Positions 44,616 to 52,801 are shown, numbered from the stretch's first letter. The stretch: 64,000 bases of DNA from Bacteroidales bacterium (GCA_003142255.1 PLLO01000016.1:124001-188000), one strand, 5' to 3'. Notes: generated from the sequence alone by a model not told the origin. Numbers and translations are program-made.

Positions 44616-45957
44616 TCTTCAATCCTGCTTTATGTCCCAGGAAAGCATAGTACATTATTATGAGATAACATGGTACGCAGAGCCAGTAGGCACTCTGGGT
44701 GGAGAATGTAACTGCAAGTTTGCCATAGAGCAACGGAATGGCTGCACCACCTGCAATTGCCATAACCAGCAGAGCGGAACCAGTTTTTGTGAATTTGCCG
44801 AGTCCGTTCAGAGCAAGTGGCCATATTGCTGGCCATACAAGTGAGTTGGCGAGCCCGAGAAGTGCTACAAACAGCACAGTAACAGGAATTACGAGCTGAA
44901 GTGGCTTAAAGGTGACGAGATCGACAAATGGCATTGTAAACTGCCTCCCCGCGGGAGTAAGAATTGCACCCATGGAAAAGATCAGGCCAAGTATGGTGCA
45001 AATTTTCAGGGCAGTAACCTGCTTAAGATATTTTGGTATTAAGACTATTCCTGCCAGATATCCGATTATCATTCCCAGCAGTGTAAGGGAAGTATAGTAT
45101 TTTGCCGATTCCATCGGAATTCTAAGAGACTGGCCATACCTGATTATGGTGTCTCCAGCAATCACTTCGACACCAACATAGAAGAAGAGTGCAATGACAC
45201 CCAGTACCAAGTGGGGAAACTGCCAGATGCTGGTCTTCAGGGTGTTGGTTTCAGCCGAAGATTCTTCTTCAGCATCGGTGTCTATTTCAGGAAGATTTGC
45301 AAGTTTCAGCAGCAGGCCTAGAAGCACAAGGATTACTGCCATAACAAGATACGGCATTATAACTCTGCGCGCCATTTCGTCGAGAATAACCGCCTTTCCT
45401 GCAGCGTCAGCAGCCTGGGCAAGCTTAATTTCAAGCAGATGAGAATCTTTCAATATAATGCTAGCCAGTATTATGGGAGCTATCATACCTGCAAATTTAT
45501 TTGCTATGCCCATGATACTGATCCTTTTTGCTGCACTCTCCTGTGGACCGATAATTGTAATATAAGGATTGGATGCAGTCTGGAGAAGAGCTAGTCCTGT
45601 ACCCTCAACAAAAAGCCCTGTGAGAAACAGGCCAAAGGTTCTGGTAAGTGCAGCCGGTATAAAGATCAATGCTCCGGCAGCCATGATCCATAGACCTATT
45701 GACATCCCGCTTTTAAATCCGGTCTTTTTTAGAAGCGCTGAAGAAGGAAGCGCCATTACAAGGTATGAAACATAGAATGAAAACGTAACAAAATATGCTT
45801 CAAAGTCATTTAATTCACATGCGGTTCTGAGAAATGGAATAAGGATGCCGTTGAGCCATGTTACAAAGCCAAAGATGAAAAAGAAGAGACCTATAATAGT
45901 TATTGAAAAGATATAATCTTTCCTGCTTATCCCATTCGAAGAGGTACTATTTCCCAT
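44605..45957 (-). CDS. FucP/GluP-like sugar MFS transporter
   Basis: A 450-residue sugar:proton symporter with 12 membrane helices. The N-terminal FFFIFGFVTWLNGILIPFLRTACELNDFEA region and SNPYITIIG are hallmarks of the fucose/glucose/galactose group. The ATG at 45957 is preferred to a TTG at 45981. It is the first gene of the operon: carrier, kinase, transglutaminase-like protein, MFS. It is divergent from a MarR/GbsR-type regulator, which probably controls it. Confidence 0.85.
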   Translation of the reverse strand: MGNSTSSNGISRKDYIFSITIIGLFFFIFGFVTWLNGILIPFLRTACELNDFEAYFVTFSFYVSYLVMALPSSALLKKTGFKSGMSIGLWIMAAGALIFIPAALTRTFGLFLTGLFVEGTGLALLQTASNPYITIIGPQESAAKRISIMGIANKFAGMIAPIILASIILKDSHLLEIKLAQAADAAGKAVILDEMARRVIMPYLVMAVILVLLGLLLKLANLPEIDTDAEEESSAETNTLKTSIWQFPHLVLGVIALFFYVGVEVIAGDTIIRYGQSLRIPMESAKYYTSLTLLGMIIGYLAGIVLIPKYLKQVTALKICTILGLIFSMGAILTPAGRQFTMPFVDLVTFKPLQLVIPVTVLFVALLGLANSLVWPAIWPLALNGLGKFTKTGSALLVMAIAGGAAIPLLYGKLAVTFSTQSAYWLCVPCYLIIMYYAFLGHKAGLKNGN

Positions 45958-46079
45958 AATTGCAGTAATGAATTGTTTCAATGTAAAGAATCAAAACTAA
46001 TGCTTTTATCCAATGATGCAAAAAAATAATTAATTTGTTTTTTTAGTTCAAAAGTTATAGAACTGATCAGGAAATATTA

Positions 46080-46087
46080 TAATTTTG
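46080..46087 (+). promoter_or_regulatory. putative -7 promoter box for the GbsR-type regulator
   Basis: TAATTTTG fits TAnnTTTG and lies 25 bp before the start codon at 46113, in the shared 155-bp divergent promoter region. Confidence 0.4.
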
Positions 46088-46112
46088 GCCGCCATTACGA
46101 ATCCTTGAATAT

Positions 46113-46577
46113 ATGGACGAAAGTGAAAAAACCAACCGTGAGATGGTTGAAGAGACAGGAAAGGTATTTGAGAAATTCGGTTTAACGCCGATGCAGGGAA
46201 GGATTGTAGCTTATTTTACCATAAGCGATCCTCCTGAAAAGACTTTTGAAGATCTTGTGCTTTACTTCAAGGCCAGCAAGAGCTCTATAAGCAACTCACT
46301 GAATTTCCTTCTTTCGAATAAGATCATTGATTATAAAACCTACGCAGCCGACAGGAAGAGATACTTTTTCATTACAGATTCATTTTTCAGGGTATATTTT
46401 GAAAAGGTGCTCGAAAATGTAAGTGAGCTTAAGAAACATACATTTAAAACCGTTTCGATGCGTTCTCCCCGTCACCCTGAAGCGAGTGCAATAATATTGA
46501 AATGGATCGAAAATGCAAACCTTTTCCAGGAGACTATCGGAAAAGCAATGGTGCAGCTTACAAAAGAATCTGTCTGA
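46113..46577 (+). CDS. MarR/GbsR-family transcriptional regulator
   Basis: A 154-residue regulator with a winged helix-turn-helix (about 24-80, with LTPMQGRIVAYFTISDPPEKTFEDLV and ASKSSISNSLNFLLSNKIID) followed by a helical C-terminal dimer region. It resembles GbsR-type MarR proteins. It is divergent from the FucP-like operon with a common promoter region, so it probably represses or activates it. It ends 6 bp from the convergent SIS gene. Confidence 0.82.
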   Translation: MDESEKTNREMVEETGKVFEKFGLTPMQGRIVAYFTISDPPEKTFEDLVLYFKASKSSISNSLNFLLSNKIIDYKTYAADRKRYFFITDSFFRVYFEKVLENVSELKKHTFKTVSMRSPRHPEASAIILKWIENANLFQETIGKAMVQLTKESV

Positions 46578-46583
46578 ACTCTT

Positions 46584-47231
46584 TCATCCCCGTTTGTTAT
46601 CTTTGCCGATAACCTTCGGAATTCCTGATTTCTGCCTTGATTTTGCCCCAAGATATCCGCCATGATGTCTTTTTGCATAATCAGCTGCAGTAAACCTTAT
46701 TTTCTCCATCATCATGACAACAAGCGCATCACCGATAACTGTAAAGACAGTTGTGGAAGTGGTTGGTGTGAGCCCCAGGGGGCAAACTTCAGCAGGAGCC
46801 CCGGTAAGGATATGGCAATTGCATTTCTGAGCCAGCGGACTTTCGTCGTTGCCTGTTATGACTATGACCGGAATTCCGGGGAAGAGATTATTCTTAAGAT
46901 CTATAAGCTCGATTATTTCCCTTGTTTTTCCGGAATTGGATATAGCCAGTAAAATATCGTTCTTCTGGAGAATACCAAGATCTCCATGCTGTGCCTCGCT
47001 TGGATGCAGGAAAACAGAGGGTGTCCCGGTTGAACTGAATGTAGTAGCAATGTTATGAGCAATCTGACCCGCTTTTCCCATTCCGGAAGTCACGAGCTTT
47101 CCATTCTTCTTATGAACCTGGGTATATATCATTTCAACAGCCTTTTCATAACTGTCGTCAACAGGTATATTCTGAATTGCAGATGATTCAGCGTTAAATA
47201 TCTGCCTGATTTTAGCTTTCATATTTTCCAT
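46584..47231 (-). CDS. SIS-domain sugar isomerase, KpsF/KdsD-like without CBS domains
   Basis: A 215-residue single SIS-domain protein with the motif VTSGMGKAGQIAHNIATTFSSTGTPSVFLHPSEAQHGDLG, which matches arabinose-5-phosphate isomerases (KpsF, GutQ, KdsD) closely. The usual C-terminal CBS pair is absent and the protein ends with a short basic tail. It may isomerise or bind a sugar phosphate. It is convergent to the regulator. Confidence 0.8.
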   Translation of the reverse strand: MENMKAKIRQIFNAESSAIQNIPVDDSYEKAVEMIYTQVHKKNGKLVTSGMGKAGQIAHNIATTFSSTGTPSVFLHPSEAQHGDLGILQKNDILLAISNSGKTREIIELIDLKNNLFPGIPVIVITGNDESPLAQKCNCHILTGAPAEVCPLGLTPTTSTTVFTVIGDALVVMMMEKIRFTAADYAKRHHGGYLGAKSRQKSGIPKVIGKDNKRG

Positions 47232-47288
47232 TTAACTCAAAGAATGGCAAAGTTATTAAAAAATAATGATCTTGCTTCATGGTTGCAA

Positions 47289-47387
47289 TTAACCCCCTTT
47301 CCTGTCACGCAAGGGATGATCTCCCTGGTTCTCCTTCCCCGTGGGGGAAAGCCTGCCCCGCTTCGGCGGGGGTTGGGAAGGGGGTAA
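47289..47387. repeat. C-rich repeat with inverted ends and internal hairpins
   Basis: The ends are imperfect inverted repeats (TTAACCCCCTTTCC at 47289 and GGGAAGGGGGTAA at 47375-47387). Inside are two hairpins, one around CTTCCCCGTGGGGGAAAG and one around CCCCGCTTCGGCGGGG. It lies upstream of the ROK gene and is of the same type as the repeats at 9545 and 24157. Confidence 0.6.
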
Positions 47388-47473
47388 TATTTATTTAGCC
47401 TGCAATTCTTTATTTAATGATTATCAATAATCTTTAAAAATTATTATATTGTGTCTTAAATAGATCACTGGGA

Positions 47474-48439
47474 ATGTTTAAACGTACATCAGCAATAGGA
47501 GCAGACATCGGCCGCTTTTCTTTAAACCTCGCGGTTGTCAGTTATGCTGGTGAAATCATAGAATCCCTGGCTGTTCCTCTCGGAAACTCTCAGGACAAAA
47601 AGTGTGTTCTTGACAAGCTTTCAGTAGGTATCTCGGAAATCCGGCAAGGGGTAGCAGTCAAAGGCATAAACCCGATTTGCGTTGGCATCTCGGCTAAAGG
47701 TTTTATTGATCACCAGGCTGGAGTGGTACTTGGTCCTGACCAGGGAATAACCGGCTGGAAAAATGTTCCGGTTGCGAGGATTATAAGTGAAGTTACAGGC
47801 TTGCCGGTGTTTGTTGGAAATGATGCCAACCTTATGACAATCGCTGAACACAGGTTTGGAGTTGCAAAAGATTTTGATAATGTTGTTTTTGTCGCCCTCA
47901 GAACTGGTATTGGCGGAGGTATCATAATAAACGGCAAGCTTTACAGAGGAGTAAACAATGCAGGAGGAGAGATCGGGCAGATGATTATAAATTGTGACGA
48001 CGGACTAAGTGATAAAGGGATAAGAGGATCATTTGAGCATATGGCATCTGCCTCAGCCCTGGTGCGCAGGTACGCTGAACTGGCAGGTATCCCGTTAAGT
48101 GATAAGGAAAAGTCTCCCGGATGCAAGGAAATATTTGAACTGAGCTACAAGAAGGATAAGTTTGCTCTTAAGGCTGTCACGGAAAATGCTGAACTTGTGG
48201 GGATCGGCCTGGCAAACCTGATAACGATCTTTGCCCCGGAAATTATAGTAATCGGAGGAGGGATGGCTGAAGCGGCCGATTCATATTTAAAAATGGTCAG
48301 GAAAAGCGCTTTTGCCAATTCGCTCGAAAACTGCAGGTCGGAAGTTCGTATCGAAAGAGCTTTGCTCGGATCAAAAGCTGCACTTACCGGAGCCGCATTT
48401 TATTCTCTTTCACGCCTGGAAGGGAAATCGGTATGGTGA
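47474..48439 (+). CDS. ROK-family protein, zinc-binding motif missing
   Basis: A 321-residue ROK fold: phosphate 1 motif GADIGRFSLNLAV, catalytic-Asp motif GNDANLMT, and ALRTGIGGGIIINGKLYRG...NNAGGEIG. The usual GH...CxCGxxGC zinc site is replaced by GQMIINCDDGLSDKGIRGSFE, so the metal site appears lost. ROK proteins are sugar kinases or repressors; there is no N-terminal HTH here, so a kinase or a non-catalytic derivative is more likely. The MFS gene 50 bp downstream may be its transport partner. Confidence 0.8.
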   Translation: MFKRTSAIGADIGRFSLNLAVVSYAGEIIESLAVPLGNSQDKKCVLDKLSVGISEIRQGVAVKGINPICVGISAKGFIDHQAGVVLGPDQGITGWKNVPVARIISEVTGLPVFVGNDANLMTIAEHRFGVAKDFDNVVFVALRTGIGGGIIINGKLYRGVNNAGGEIGQMIINCDDGLSDKGIRGSFEHMASASALVRRYAELAGIPLSDKEKSPGCKEIFELSYKKDKFALKAVTENAELVGIGLANLITIFAPEIIVIGGGMAEAADSYLKMVRKSAFANSLENCRSEVRIERALLGSKAALTGAAFYSLSRLEGKSVW

Positions 48440-48489
48440 ACGTTTTGTAGTTTGACAGAATAGTTGTAATTACTTTAGAGAACAGGGAC

Positions 48490-49695
48490 ATGGAGCTTAA
48501 ATCGCGGAAAGCTGGCCACCAGACATTCATATTAATAGCAGCCTTTTTTACCCTGCTTGCAATTGTTGGTTTTGTACTGTACGGGCTTCCATTTTTCTAT
48601 GATTTTTATATTAAGGATTTTGGATGGTCACGCAGTGTGGTAACTTCCGGCAATGCACTCGGCAAGCTTCTGGTTGCCCCGCTGTTTGGATTTCTGGCAG
48701 GCTGGATGATCGACAAATACGGTCCACGGAAGCTAATGATGACAGGCATACTGATGACTGCCGTTGCACTCATTGGTCTGAGTATGATGAAATCGCTGGG
48801 TCTTTTTTATATCTCATATATTTTTGTCGCCCTTGGATATGTTTTCGGAGGTCCTCTGCCATGCCAGGTACTGATATCAAGGTGGTTCTCAAAGAACAGG
48901 GGAAAGGCAATGGGAATAGCCTATCTCGGCATTGGCACCGGATTCGCACTTGTACCCCAGATCGCTGCAGCCCTGGAAAGGAATGTGGGCTGGCATCTTG
49001 CACTGGTTGTGCTTGCAGTCATCATTGTAGTAGTTGCACTTCCGCTGGCATTCTTTGTAAAGAATTCCCCTCCTGATTTTGAAACTTCATTAAACCCTGA
49101 ACCGGTTGTTCCTGTCAGGGACATTCTTAAAAACCCTAATTTCTATCTTTTGGCGTTTGGCAGCATGTGTTCCATTGCTGCAGTGGGAGGTATAAATCAG
49201 CATCTTAAACTGTATCTGCGCGACCTTAGCTTTTCACAGTCACAGGCCGCAAATGTCTTATCGCTGGTTGCGCTGATGAGCCTTGCAGGGCGCGTGATAA
49301 TGGGATGGCTGGCAGATCTTTTCCCGCGAAAATATGTGATGATATTTATATATCTGATTGTCGGGAGCGCGATCCCATTTCTGCTTATGCCTGATTTTAA
49401 TGGCCGCATCTATGTATTTGCTGTGATATTCGGCCTGGGCCTTGGTGGCGATTATATGATAATTCCCCTGATAGCAGGCGACCTGTTCGGAGTGAGGATA
49501 CTGGGAAGAGTAATGGGAATAATCCTGGTTGCGGATGGACTGGCTGAGTCTGCAATGCCAATGCTGGTAGGTAAGTTGTACGATATCGGATCAAAGAGCT
49601 ATTCAATGGGTTTCATTATACTGATCTGTGTTGCTCTGACCGGTGCCCTGGTGGTATCTTTCCTGCCAAAGAAAAAGCTTAGTATGAATGTTTAG
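48490..49695 (+). CDS. MFS transporter, OxlT/monocarboxylate-type
   Basis: A 401-residue 12-helix carrier. The N-terminal YDFYIKDFGWSRSVVTSGNALGKLLVAPLFGFLAGWMIDKYGPRKLM block and the RWFSKNRGKAMGIAY signature are typical of the oxalate/formate antiporter (OxlT) and monocarboxylate-like MFS group. It probably moves an organic anion. It lies 50 bp after the ROK gene. Confidence 0.8.
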   Translation: MELKSRKAGHQTFILIAAFFTLLAIVGFVLYGLPFFYDFYIKDFGWSRSVVTSGNALGKLLVAPLFGFLAGWMIDKYGPRKLMMTGILMTAVALIGLSMMKSLGLFYISYIFVALGYVFGGPLPCQVLISRWFSKNRGKAMGIAYLGIGTGFALVPQIAAALERNVGWHLALVVLAVIIVVVALPLAFFVKNSPPDFETSLNPEPVVPVRDILKNPNFYLLAFGSMCSIAAVGGINQHLKLYLRDLSFSQSQAANVLSLVALMSLAGRVIMGWLADLFPRKYVMIFIYLIVGSAIPFLLMPDFNGRIYVFAVIFGLGLGGDYMIIPLIAGDLFGVRILGRVMGIILVADGLAESAMPMLVGKLYDIGSKSYSMGFIILICVALTGALVVSFLPKKKLSMNV

Positions 49696-49735
49696 GTAAT
49701 TGAACTATGTATGTGATAATTAAAACCAACATCTT

Positions 49736-50650
49736 ATGAGAAAACTTTATTACCGGGATTTAATCATCCTATTATTATTTGCATTATTGCAGGTGCTTGT
49801 ATCATGTGGTACATCAGAAAAAACGGCCATAACATGCCCCAGGACTCCCGATGCGAGGAACAGTTACAAAGCAAGGCATGATGCAGGAAAACAATTCAAA
49901 TATGATCTCTATTCCTTTAATCAGGCCAGGCAAGGGAAAAGGAATATTAATAAAAGAAGCTCATTAAAGAGATATTCTTCGGCTCCAACTTTTAAACCGG
50001 TAAAAGAAAGTGGGGTGAAGAATCTTAAAGTGCAAGACAGATATATAAGTATTGCAGATATTGACAAGGATGAGTATCTGAAGGGATTGTCGGCTTCAAT
50101 TGACAATAAGAATCTGGTATCCAGCTCAATTGCCTTTGATCCCCCGTTACCTTCCAAAAGACAGAAAACAGCGAAGGTGAAGCTTGATCTTGATGGCCAG
50201 CAGGAATCATGCGATACGATTGTATCAACAATGGGGGATGTAATTGTTGGTAAAGTTACTGATGTCAGTGAGATAGAGATAAAATACAAGCGTTGCGGAA
50301 TATTCAACAGCCCGACTTACTCAATCCGGAGAAGTAATATTTCAGTAATAAAATACGCCAACGGAACGAAAGATCTCTTTACTGCTTCCGGTCCGGTTGA
50401 TTACAGATACTCAACGGAAGAAGTTAAAACAGAAGGGCTGGGACTTGCAGGTTTCATAGCTAGCCTTGCAGGATTATTTGTTCTTGCCATTCCCTTCGGC
50501 TTGATTGCTATCATTTTTGGATCTATAAGTTTAGGCAGAATAAAAAGGAGCCCCGGCAGGTACAAAGGCAGAGGGTATGCATTAGCGAGCCTGATAATAG
50601 GAATTCTAGATATTGTAGGTGGAGTGATTCTTCTGGCAACAACCATATAG
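49736..50650 (+). CDS. lipoprotein with C-terminal DUF4190-like membrane domain
   Basis: A 304-residue protein. The leader ends in a lipobox LVSCG (Cys24). A middle basic/Ser-rich region is followed by an SH3-like beta part (about 155-215, 'GDVIVGKVTDVSEIEIKYKRC') and two C-terminal membrane helices with GLAGFIASLAGLFVL and GRGYALASLIIGILDIVGG, the DUF4190 pattern. Function unknown. Confidence 0.75.
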   Translation: MRKLYYRDLIILLLFALLQVLVSCGTSEKTAITCPRTPDARNSYKARHDAGKQFKYDLYSFNQARQGKRNINKRSSLKRYSSAPTFKPVKESGVKNLKVQDRYISIADIDKDEYLKGLSASIDNKNLVSSSIAFDPPLPSKRQKTAKVKLDLDGQQESCDTIVSTMGDVIVGKVTDVSEIEIKYKRCGIFNSPTYSIRRSNISVIKYANGTKDLFTASGPVDYRYSTEEVKTEGLGLAGFIASLAGLFVLAIPFGLIAIIFGSISLGRIKRSPGRYKGRGYALASLIIGILDIVGGVILLATTI

Positions 50651-50767
50651 GGATATTGACATATCAATTTCCTGATATAATAAGGGAGCGCGAATACAAG
50701 CATAATGGCTATTCTGTATGTTGCGTCAAAGACTCTGTGCCTCTTGATTAATATCTTTGTCTTTCAT

Positions 50768-50848
50768 GGGATGTTAGCTCAGTTGGTTCAGTCCGCCAGC
50801 CGGCGGATGACAGGTAAGAAGTCACTGGTTCGAATCCAGTACGTCCCA
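50768..50848 (+). pseudogene. tRNA gene disrupted by a palindrome (probable tRNA-Val(GAC))
   Basis: The outer parts fit a tRNA: acceptor GGGATGT/ACGTCCC, D-loop start TAGCTCAGTTGG, a perfect T arm ACTGG-TTCGAAT-CCAGT, and variable loop AAGTC. The 3' half of the anticodon arm (TGACAG then GTAAG) implies anticodon GAC. But the 3' D-stem and the 5' anticodon strand, about 10 nt, are replaced by the palindrome TCCGCC-agcc-GGCGGA, giving 81 nt. The molecule cannot form a normal cloverleaf. CCA is not encoded. The anticodon assignment is tentative. Confidence 0.6.
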
Positions 50849-50870
50849 CTTAGAAATTGAAACACCTCTC

Positions 50871-50908
50871 AGCCCTCGGAAATCAGTTCCGGGGGCTTCT
50901 TAATTTTT
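50871..50908 (+). terminator. terminator after the disrupted tRNA
   Basis: AGCCC-t-CGGAA pairs with TTCCG-g-GGGCT (one bulge on each side) and is followed by a T-rich tail. Confidence 0.6.
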
Positions 50909-50911
50909 ATC

Positions 50912-51042
50912 ATGCAAATTTATTTTGCCTCAGCAGTGGAGACAGACAATAAGTCTGTTGCACCATTGTCGCACAAATAGAGTCAATAAAAAAACGTAAC
51001 TCATTGGTTTATAGTTGAATTCCGCTTTGTTTTTGTGATCCC
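50912..51042. repeat. degenerate copy of the element's right end
   Basis: ATGCAAATTTATTTTGCCTCAGC (50912-50934) differs by one base from 60388-60410. Both are followed by a short hairpin, and the segment ends with TTTGTGATCCC (51032-51042), identical to the first 11 bp of the att repeat. It is therefore a likely scar of an earlier related insertion. No gene is present. Confidence 0.55.
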
Positions 51043-51045
51043 AAA

Positions 51046-51371
51046 GGGATTATTCGCTACGCTCATGATCCCGCTGACAGTGGATACAAAACAAACTATG
51101 CCGCAGCTGACGCTGCATGTCATTTTTTGTTTTCATCATGGAATCAGGCCATCAGGCCTGTTCCGTTCTTCAAACAAAAAATGCTCCTTTCGGAGCATAT
51201 TGTAGAAGGGGATTATTCGCTTCGCTCATGATCACTTTGACAGAGGATACAAAACAAACTATGCCACAGCTGACGCTGCATGTCATTTTTCGTTTTCATC
51301 ACGGAATCAGGCCATCAGGCCTGTCCCGTTCTTCAAACAAACTATGCTCCTTTCGGAGCATAGTTTGTTTT
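51046..51371. repeat. two tandem copies of a 163-bp palindrome-rich unit
   Basis: Units start at 51046 and 51209; landmarks recur exactly 163 bp apart (CAAAACAAACTATG at 51087 and 51250; GGCCATCAGGCC at 51147 and 51310; ATGCTCCTTTCGGAGCAT at 51181 and 51344). The unit is not a multiple of three and carries no sensible gene. It abuts the left att site. Confidence 0.85.
51335..51370. repeat. perfect 16-bp hairpin next to attL
   Basis: AAACAAACTATGCTCC and its exact complement around a TTTC loop, ending at the left att repeat. Confidence 0.8.
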
Positions 51372-51415
51372 GTGATCCCGGGGGGATTCAAACCCTCAAC
51401 CTTCTGATCCGTAGT
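51369..51415. other. attL (left 47-bp att repeat)
   Basis: Identical to 60537-60583. It carries the 3' end, T arm and anticodon-loop part of tRNA-Arg on the minus strand and then diverges inside the anticodon stem. Confidence 0.88.
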
Positions 51416-51416
51416 T

Positions 51417-51483
51417 TGAAAAACCCCATAATTCATAAGTTTTCACTTTCATTCAGTATGATACTGAAAACCCCATTTATTCA
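51417..51483. promoter_or_regulatory. paired direct repeats and palindromic operator upstream of int
   Basis: Two 19-bp direct repeats (TGAAAAACCCCATAATTCA at 51417-51435 and TGAAAACCCCATTTATTCA at 51465-51483, 48 bp apart) could be integrase arm-type sites. Between and overlapping the second is a perfect palindrome TTCAGTAT-g-ATACTGAA (51452-51468), a likely operator. Confidence 0.55.
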
Positions 51484-51538
51484 GGTTATCTGTTTATAAC
51501 TTTAATTCATTGCTTTTCATTTATATTCATTTATATAC

Positions 51539-51546
51539 TATATTTG
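51539..51546 (+). promoter_or_regulatory. -7 promoter box of the integrase gene
   Basis: TATATTTG is a full match to TAnnTTTG. Transcription would begin near 51553, downstream of an ATG at 51548, which supports the ATG at 51578 as the integrase start. Confidence 0.55.
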
Positions 51547-51577
51547 TATGCAAATTGTATGTACAAACATTATAAAC

Positions 51578-52801
51578 ATGGAAAAATTTTCACTTGCAGG
51601 GATTACGGCCTCGGTAATATTTGATACCAGGCGAACTAAAGAGGATCTGACTTTCCCGGTTAAATTCCGGGTGACCTTCGACCGTAAACAGGTTTACTAT
51701 CTTTCAGGAATTAGCCTGACGGAAGATGAATGGAATAAATTAGACAAAACCAGAATCAGGGAGCTGATAAGGGTACGGGAATTAATTCAGATCGGATTTG
51801 ATAAGGTAAAAAATCATATTGTCGAAATGGAAAGAGGCGAGGGCTTTTCATGGCAGGGGCTAAATACAAGGCTTAAACAGGGCAAGCAAAATTCTCTTGT
51901 CCCTGAATTTCTATCCAAAATTGATAAGCTGGAAGCTGAAGGAAGGCCGGGAACCGCCTCATCTTATAGATGCTCTGCAAACAGTATTCAGAAGTTTACA
52001 AGGCTTAATCTGAAATTTGGCGACATAACCCCGGAGTGGTTAATGAAATACGAAAGGCACATGGTTTCTGAGGGCAGGGCGATGGCAACGGTCGGGATCT
52101 ATATGAGGGCTATCCGGGCCATAATAAACGAAAATAAGGCTTTTATAACCCCGTCTCAATATCCTTTCGGCAGGGGCAAATATGAGATTAAGAAAGGATC
52201 AGGGCGAAAGATGGCCTTAACTCTGGCTCAAATCAATGAGATTTTAAAACTTGAACTACCAACACCGGAAGCAAGGAAATACCGTGATCTATGGTACTTC
52301 AGTTTTCTATGTAACGGAATTAACATAAATGATTTATTAAGATTGAAATTTTCAAATATTGAGAACGGGGAAATACTTTTTTTAAGGGGTAAAACAATCA
52401 GGACAAACAAGGAACTGAAAGAGATCAGGGCAACACTTTTGCCGGAAATGAACGGAATTATTAAGAAGTGGGGCAATCCTGACCGGAAGCCGGAGAATCA
52501 TATATTTCCCTTCCTTACCAGCGAAATGACACCTTTACAAATAAGGGTCAGGGTTCAGGACGTTACCAGGCGAATAAATTTGAGAATGAAAAAAATAGGT
52601 GAGGCCCTGAACTATGGAAGTATTTCGACATACAACGCCCGGCACTCATTCGCTACAATTTTAAAACATAATAACGTGAATATTGCCTTTATTTCTGAAT
52701 CATTAGGCCATAGCGATCTAAAAACAACGGAGAACTATCTGGAATCATTCGACAATGTAGAAAGGGCAAAAGTTGCATCAATACTCACAAATAATAAATA
52801 A
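51578..52801 (+). CDS. tyrosine recombinase / integrase
   Basis: A 407-residue site-specific recombinase of the Bacteroidota conjugative-transposon type: an N-terminal Arm-DNA-binding domain (about 1-95), SAM-like core-binding domain (about 105-205), and catalytic domain. The HxxR-like box is TYNARHSFAT and the nucleophile Tyr is in TTENYLES after LGHSDLK. At the place of the first catalytic Arg the sequence reads CNGININDLLRLK, so this Arg is apparently missing, as reported for CTnDOT integrase. It should integrate the element at tRNA-Arg. Start chosen from promoter position. Confidence 0.9.
   Translation: MEKFSLAGITASVIFDTRRTKEDLTFPVKFRVTFDRKQVYYLSGISLTEDEWNKLDKTRIRELIRVRELIQIGFDKVKNHIVEMERGEGFSWQGLNTRLKQGKQNSLVPEFLSKIDKLEAEGRPGTASSYRCSANSIQKFTRLNLKFGDITPEWLMKYERHMVSEGRAMATVGIYMRAIRAIINENKAFITPSQYPFGRGKYEIKKGSGRKMALTLAQINEILKLELPTPEARKYRDLWYFSFLCNGININDLLRLKFSNIENGEILFLRGKTIRTNKELKEIRATLLPEMNGIIKKWGNPDRKPENHIFPFLTSEMTPLQIRVRVQDVTRRINLRMKKIGEALNYGSISTYNARHSFATILKHNNVNIAFISESLGHSDLKTTENYLESFDNVERAKVASILTNNK

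Noticed and set aside
45958-45981. TTG start for the FucP-like carrier
   Set aside because: An ATG eight codons downstream precedes the conserved region and is more plausible.
50650-50767. A further small gene or riboswitch in the gap before the disrupted tRNA
   Set aside because: No ORF with protein-like composition and no recognisable riboswitch core was seen.
51117-51407. A 96-codon ORF left of the integrase
   Set aside because: It runs through both 163-bp tandem units and into the att repeat; the period is not a multiple of three, so the two units are read in different frames.
51548-51577. ATG at 51548 as integrase start
   Set aside because: It lies directly after the -7 box, upstream of the expected transcription start; the ATG at 51578 fits both promoter and family alignment.
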